DNA of 64,000 nucleotides, from NCBI RefSeq assembly GCF_016651105.1, contig NZ_JAEKEL010000001.1, positions 4,454,001-4,518,000 on the forward strand, in the 5' to 3' direction. The notes beneath the pieces are model-generated. The model was given only the letters and a program-made list of their open reading frames with translations. It did not search any database and had not been told where the DNA came from. Below are positions 59,368-64,000 of this stretch, in pieces. The stretch comes from Pseudomonas sp. TH15 (GTDB lineage Bacteria; Pseudomonadota; Gammaproteobacteria; Pseudomonadales; Pseudomonadaceae). The translations under genes and the position numbers were made by a program. Position 1 is the first letter of the stretch; every line of letters begins with the position of its first letter.

Positions 59368-60777
59368 ATGAAACGCTACGAAAAATTCGCCGATGACATC
59401 GCTGAACTGATCCGCTCCGGCGTCCTCGGCCCTGGCCAGCGCGTGCCATCGGTGCGCTACGCCAGCCAGACTTACGGGGTCAGCCCATCCACGGTGTTCC
59501 AGGCCTATTACCTGCTAGAACGTCGCGGCCTGATCCGCGCCCGTCCGCGCTCCGGCTACTTCGTCAACACCCACGCCCCGAGCCCGTTCTCGGAGCCAGT
59601 GATCAGCAGCCAGGTCAACGAGTCCACCGAAGTCGACGTCAGTGAACTGGTGTTTTCGGTGCTCGACTCGATCAAGGACCCGACCACCGTCCCGTTCGGC
59701 TCAGCGTTCCCCAGCCCAACGTTGTTTCCGCTGCAACGCCTGTCCCGCTCCCTAGCCAGTGCCGCCCGGGAAATGGACCCGCGCATGGTCGTCACCGACA
59801 TGTCGCCGGGCAACCCGCAGTTGCGCCGGCAGATCGCCCTGCGCTACATGGTCGGCGGCCTGATGTTGCCGATGGAAGAACTGCTGATCACCAACGGCGC
59901 CCTCGAAGCGTTGAACCTGTGCCTGCAAGCCGTCACCGAACCCGGCGACCTGGTGGCCATCGAAGCCCCGGCGTTCTATGCCAGCCTGCAAGTGCTGGAA
60001 CGCCTGAAGCTCAAAGCGGTGGAAATCCCGGTGCACCCGCGTGACGGCATCGACCTCGGCGTGCTCGCGCAAACCCTGGAGCGCCACCCGATCAAGGCCT
60101 GCTGGTGCATGACCAGTTTCCAGAACCCAATGGGCGCGACCATGCCCGAGGCGAAGAAGCAGGAACTGGTGGAACTGCTGCGCAGCCATCAGGTGCCGCT
60201 GATCGAGGACGACGTCTACGCCGAGCTCTATTACGGTCAGCAGGCGCCAAAACCGGCCAAGGCGTTCGACACTGAAGGGTTGGTGATGCACTGCGGTTCG
60301 TTCGCCAAGAGCCTGGCCCCTGGCTACCGCATCGGTTGGGTCGCTGCCGGGCGCTACGCGCAGAAAATCGAACGCCTGAAACTCATGACCTCGCTCTGCG
60401 CCTCGATGCCGGCCCAGGCGGCCATCGCCGACTACTTGCAACACGGCGGCTACGACCGGCACCTGCGCAAATTGCGCTACGCCCTGGAAGAACAGCAAAG
60501 CGCCATGCTCGCCGCCATCGCCCGCTACTTCCCGGCACAGACCCGCGTCAGCCAACCGGCCGGCGGCTACTTCCTGTGGCTGGAACTGCCACCGCAGATG
60601 GACTCGTTGAAGTTGTTTCAGATGGCGCTGGCCCAAGGCATCAGCATCGCGCCGGGGCCGATCTTTTCACCGACCCGGCGCTTCAGGAATTGTATTCGGT
60701 TGAACTATGGCAGCCCGTGGAATGAAGCTGCGGAGAAGGCGATGGAAACGTTGGGGCGGATAGTGCGGTCGTTCTGA
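59368..60777 (+). CDS. MocR/PdxR-type PLP-dependent transcriptional regulator
   Basis: 469 aa. The N-terminal GntR winged helix (about residues 1-70) contains LGPGQRVPSVRYASQTYGVS and STVFQAYYLLERRGLI. It is fused to a fold-type I aminotransferase domain with SPGNPQLRRQIA, NGALEALNLCLQ, SFQNPMGATMP and the PLP Lys in GSFAKSLAPGYRIGW. MocR proteins sense PLP or amino acids and control vitamin B6 or amino-acid genes. The ATG was chosen because the GntR domain begins there; the frame is open further upstream through the repeat. Confidence 0.9.
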   Translation: MKRYEKFADDIAELIRSGVLGPGQRVPSVRYASQTYGVSPSTVFQAYYLLERRGLIRARPRSGYFVNTHAPSPFSEPVISSQVNESTEVDVSELVFSVLDSIKDPTTVPFGSAFPSPTLFPLQRLSRSLASAAREMDPRMVVTDMSPGNPQLRRQIALRYMVGGLMLPMEELLITNGALEALNLCLQAVTEPGDLVAIEAPAFYASLQVLERLKLKAVEIPVHPRDGIDLGVLAQTLERHPIKACWCMTSFQNPMGATMPEAKKQELVELLRSHQVPLIEDDVYAELYYGQQAPKPAKAFDTEGLVMHCGSFAKSLAPGYRIGWVAAGRYAQKIERLKLMTSLCASMPAQAAIADYLQHGGYDRHLRKLRYALEEQQSAMLAAIARYFPAQTRVSQPAGGYFLWLELPPQMDSLKLFQMALAQGISIAPGPIFSPTRRFRNCIRLNYGSPWNEAAEKAMETLGRIVRSF

Positions 60778-60802
60778 CAGTTTGATGTTGCCTGGTCCAT
60801 TG

Positions 60803-60898
60803 CCTTCGCGAGCAAGCCCGCTCCCACAGGGGTTCGGTGGTGTGCACAAATAATGTGTTCACATCAATCCATTGTGGGAGCGGGCTTGCTCGCGAAGA
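60803..60898. repeat. REP doublet
   Basis: Inverted arms CCTTCGCGAGCAAGCCCGCT and its complement, with a 45-bp spacer, between two convergent genes. It belongs to the same family as the 46-48 kb array. Confidence 0.9.
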
Positions 60899-60928
60899 GG
60901 CCCGTTCGAGCAACGCAAACCTTAAGGC

Positions 60929-61675
60929 TTAACGCCCACCACCAAGATCAACAAAAGTCCCCGTCGCATAAGAAGCCTTATCCGACAACAACCAGACAAT
61001 CGCCTCTGCCACTTCATCAGGCCGGCCGCCACGGGCCATCGGGATCGCCGACTCCAGTTTGCTGACCCGATCCGGGTCGCCGCTCAACGCGTGAAAGTCG
61101 GTGTAGATGTAACCGGGCCGCACTGCGTTGACGCGAATCCCCTCGCCCGCCACTTCCTTCGAAAGGCCAATGGTGAAGGTATCCAGCGCACCCTTCGACG
61201 CGGCGTAATCCACGTATTCGCTCGGCGCCCCCAACCGTGCAGCCACCGACGACACATTGACGATGCTGCCACCCTGCCCGCCATGCTTGGGCGACATGCG
61301 CAGGATCGCGTGCTTGGCGCAGAGGATCGGCGCCAGGACGTTGGTCTTGAGGATTTTGAGAATGCGGAATTCGGACATTTCGTCGACCCGGGACTTGTGC
61401 CCGACGGTGCCGGCGTTGTTCACCAATGCGGTGACCCGGCCCAGTTCAGTGTCGACCCGTTGGAACATGGCGATCACTTCGTCTTCGATGCTGACATCAG
61501 CGCGCACTGCAATCGCTTGTGCGCCCAAGGCACGGACTTGTTCCAGCACGCTTTGCGCGGCTTTTTCGTCAGCTTGATAGTTGATACAGATCCGATAACC
61601 CTGCTCGGCGGCCAACAACGCCGTGGCGGCGCCGATACCTCGGCTGCCGCCGGTGATGACGATGACTTTTTCCAT
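60929..61675 (-). CDS. Short-chain dehydrogenase/reductase
   Basis: 248 aa classical SDR starting at MEKVIVITGG. NAD(P)-binding motif TGGSRGIGAA, VNNAGTVG, catalytic Ser in IVNVSSVAARL and YVDYAASKGALD (YxxxK), then RVNAVRPGYIYTDFH. It is a cytosolic oxidoreductase of the FabG-like group. The substrate is unknown. The C-terminus (ASYATGTFVDLGGGR) is typical. Confidence 0.92.
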   Translation of the reverse strand: MEKVIVITGGSRGIGAATALLAAEQGYRICINYQADEKAAQSVLEQVRALGAQAIAVRADVSIEDEVIAMFQRVDTELGRVTALVNNAGTVGHKSRVDEMSEFRILKILKTNVLAPILCAKHAILRMSPKHGGQGGSIVNVSSVAARLGAPSEYVDYAASKGALDTFTIGLSKEVAGEGIRVNAVRPGYIYTDFHALSGDPDRVSKLESAIPMARGGRPDEVAEAIVWLLSDKASYATGTFVDLGGGR

Positions 61676-61941
61676 GCTGACGTTCCCCCGTTTCAAACTT
61701 AAGCAGTCGGAGGCAAGAATAACCGCCATTGACGGGTTTTGCATGGGTTGTATCAAAGGCTGAACCTGCGACAAAACCATTTTGAGATTTGCAGCAGCTC
61801 TTGTCGCGGGGGAGCCTGCTTCGCTTGGGTGCGTAGCACTCACCAGGATGTGGCGGCTGCTGCGCAACCCAGCGGGACGGTGCGACGATTCGACAAGCTC
61901 GCTCGCCACAGGATTTGTCCCAGCCTCGGCTCCGCGTGAAG

Positions 61942-64000
61942 TCAGACTGTCGCCAGTTTCTCTCCCCGCGCGATGTCCTGCATGAAGCGCTCCGCCGGCA
62001 GCGGATGCCCCAGCAAGTAACCCTGCAGCGAATCGCAACCCAGTTTGGTCAGGAAGTCCTGCTGCACGCCGGTCTCGACCCCTTCCGCGACAATCCGTAA
62101 ACCCAGCGCCTGACCGAGCGCAACGATCGCCGAAACGATGGCAGCGTCATCGCTGTCGTGCTCCAGATCGCGAACAAACCCACGGTCGATTTTCAGTTCG
62201 TTGGCCGGCAGGCGCTTGAGGTACATCAAGCTCGAATAGCCGGTGCCGAAGTCGTCAATGGACAGGTCGACGCCCATTTCCGACAACTCCCGAAGCACGG
62301 TCATGCTCGCGTCGGCGTCACTCATGGCGGTGGTTTCAGTGATTTCCAGAGTCAGGCTATTGGCTGGCAAATGGTGCATGGCCAAGGCTTTGGCCACGCT
62401 CTGGACCAAGCCTGCGTGGCAGAACTGCAACGCCGACAGATTCACCGCTATGCGCCAGTCGGTGTAGCCGAGCACGTACCATTCGCGCATCTGCCGGCAG
62501 GCTTCGTTCAGCACCCACTCGCCGATGGGAATGATCAACCCGGTCTTTTCCGCCAGCTCTATGAACTTGTCCGGCAACAGCATGCCCTGGGTCGGATGCT
62601 CCCAGCGCAGCAAGGCTTCGGCGCCCACCGGGCGACCATTGCTGGCGTCGAATTTGGGTTGGTAATAAAGGCTGAACTGTTGCTGTTCCAGGGCCGCGCG
62701 CAGGTCTTGCAGCAGTTGCAGTTGTTTGCGGGCGTTGCTGTTCATCGAGGCGTCGAAGAAGCTGTAGCCGTTTTTGCCCGCGCCCTTGGCGTGGTACATC
62801 GCGGCGTCGGCATTCATCAGCAGTTCTTGTGCGGTCTGGCCGTTGCCCGGGTAGAGCGCGATGCCGACGCTGGCGGAAATCTGCAGGTCATGTTCGGCCA
62901 CCCGGAACGAGCGCGCGATCAAGCCGACCTGACGAGCCGCCAGGCTCAGTGCATCGTTTGGCTCGCTCAGACGCACCAGCAAGACGAACTCGTCACCGCC
63001 AATCCGCGCCAGGGTGTCCTGGCTGCGCAAGTCTTCGCGCAGTCGCAAACCGACCTCACGCAACAACTGGTCGCCCATGTGGTGGCCGAAGGCATCGTTG
63101 ACCGGTTTGAAGCCGTCCAGATCGATGAACATCAGCGCAAAACAACCGCCCTGCTCCTGTACCTTCGACATGGCCAACTCAATGCGGTCTGCCAACAACG
63201 TGCGGTTCGGCAGGCCGGTCAGGGTGTCGTGCAAGGCCAGTTGGGTGAGTTCGCGGTTGGCTTCGGTCAGCGAGTGAGCGAGGTCAGCGGTGCGCGTTTC
63301 CAGGCGGGCATCGAGAATCGAGGTCAGCAAGGCAATGCTCAACACCGCGAGAGTGGTGATCAACACCAGGTTGTCGAGGCCCTTGCCGCTCAACCCACTG
63401 AGGGCTGCTCCGCAGAAGCTGCCGTCCGGGAACCGCGCTGCCGCCATGCCGGTGTAGTGCATGCCGACAATGGCAAAACCCATGATCACCGCAGCGCCGC
63501 CACGGATCAGGCCCACGTATGGCGTGTGCTGGCGCAGGCGGAAGGCAATCCACAACGCCGCCGCCGAGGCCCCGATGGCAATCAGCAGCGAGGCGCTGAA
63601 CAAGGTCGGGTCGTAATCGATGCCTGGCTGCATGAGCATGGCCGCCATGCCGGTGTAATGCATGGCGCTGATCCCGCTGCCCATGACCAGCGCGCCAAAG
63701 GCCAGTTGCCAGGCCGGCAGCTTCGGCTGACTGACCAGCCACAAGGCAAAGCCGCAGGACAGGATGGCGATGACCAGCGAGAGCACGGTGATGCCGAGGT
63801 CGTAGCCCAGATCAATCGGCAATTTGAACGCGAGCATGCCGATGAAATGCATCGACCAGACGCCAATGCCCATGGCGACCGCCCCGCCTGCGGTCCACAG
63901 GTGGACGGCCAGGCCTTTGGTGGTGGCAATCCGACCGGTGAGGTCCAGGGCGGTATACGAGGCGAGAATCGCCACGCACAGCGAGATGAAGACCAGCGTG
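61942..64000 (-). CDS. MHYT-GGDEF-EAL membrane protein (partial)
   Basis: At least 686 aa; the start is beyond the right edge (the open frame continues as TLVFISLCV before the first internal Met). Seven membrane helices carry MHYT sensor motifs (GVWSMHFIGML, SAMHYTGMAAM, VGMHYTGMAAA), suspected to bind gas or metal. A GGDEF domain with intact IGGDEF and an EAL domain with GAEALLRWEHP, SIDDFGTGYSSL and KIDRGFVRD follow. Both c-di-GMP synthesis and hydrolysis sites look intact. The C-terminus is complete. Confidence 0.93.
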   Translation of the reverse strand, partial: TLVFISLCVAILASYTALDLTGRIATTKGLAVHLWTAGGAVAMGIGVWSMHFIGMLAFKLPIDLGYDLGITVLSLVIAILSCGFALWLVSQPKLPAWQLAFGALVMGSGISAMHYTGMAAMLMQPGIDYDPTLFSASLLIAIGASAAALWIAFRLRQHTPYVGLIRGGAAVIMGFAIVGMHYTGMAAARFPDGSFCGAALSGLSGKGLDNLVLITTLAVLSIALLTSILDARLETRTADLAHSLTEANRELTQLALHDTLTGLPNRTLLADRIELAMSKVQEQGGCFALMFIDLDGFKPVNDAFGHHMGDQLLREVGLRLREDLRSQDTLARIGGDEFVLLVRLSEPNDALSLAARQVGLIARSFRVAEHDLQISASVGIALYPGNGQTAQELLMNADAAMYHAKGAGKNGYSFFDASMNSNARKQLQLLQDLRAALEQQQFSLYYQPKFDASNGRPVGAEALLRWEHPTQGMLLPDKFIELAEKTGLIIPIGEWVLNEACRQMREWYVLGYTDWRIAVNLSALQFCHAGLVQSVAKALAMHHLPANSLTLEITETTAMSDADASMTVLRELSEMGVDLSIDDFGTGYSSLMYLKRLPANELKIDRGFVRDLEHDSDDAAIVSAIVALGQALGLRIVAEGVETGVQQDFLTKLGCDSLQGYLLGHPLPAERFMQDIARGEKLATV

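Overview
The window looks like chromosome from a fluorescent pseudomonad (Pseudomonas fluorescens group). The basis is GC-rich coding sequence, abundant Pseudomonas-type REP palindromes, a pyoverdine-linked PvdQ acylase, a split trehalose/alpha-glucan gene set and Pseudomonas small proteins (DUF3203, DUF2934). I see no rRNA, tRNA, insertion sequence, prophage or CRISPR array.

Layout. 1-5001 (minus): an amino-acid uptake and catabolism unit with a periplasmic binding protein, two permeases, an ATPase, a RidA enamine deaminase, an IclR regulator and a DSD1-type PLP enzyme cut by the left edge. 5346-8869: a thioredoxin-fold protein, a TerC/CBS/CorC membrane protein and a frameshifted Ldh-family oxidoreductase. 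9109-13891: a giant dermonecrotic-toxin-like protein with an HExxH site, broken twice. 13953-18659: a PepSY protein, a broken FecR-type anti-sigma gene, pvdQ with a candidate PvdS promoter, a Fur-like winged-helix protein and a small membrane protein. 18816-25518: a small lipoprotein, a hypothetical protein, a chemoreceptor, and a run of DUF411, YqaA, alpha/beta hydrolase and D-2-hydroxyacid dehydrogenase genes.

26215-56132 holds two halves of trehalose/alpha-glucan metabolism. The plus-strand half is glgA-treZ-malQ-treY-DUF2934-glgX and the minus-strand half is glgE-treS/mak-glgB. TreS/Mak and GlgE can turn trehalose into maltose-1-phosphate and then linear glucan. GlgB branches it, GlgX and MalQ trim and reshuffle it, and TreY/TreZ release trehalose again. 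Translationally coupled behind glgX is a cassette without a known product: acyl-CoA-dehydrogenase-like protein, PIG-L deacetylase, NodS-like methyltransferase, family 2 glycosyltransferase. A second PIG-L paralogue with an altered metal/catalytic motif and an EEP-family phosphodiesterase follow. Two autotransporter-type genes come next, then a 2.1-kb tandem array of sixteen 135-bp REP-doublet units. The right end (56350-64000) carries a small proline-rich protein, MgtC/SapB, DUF3203, ccoG, a MocR/PdxR-type regulator, a short-chain dehydrogenase and a MHYT-GGDEF-EAL protein cut by the right edge.

Data quality matters here. Six genes carry seven single-base losses, and nearly all of them fall in homopolymer runs. 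They include conserved genes such as ccoG and treS, so most of these pseudogenes are probably sequencing or assembly under-calls, not biology.
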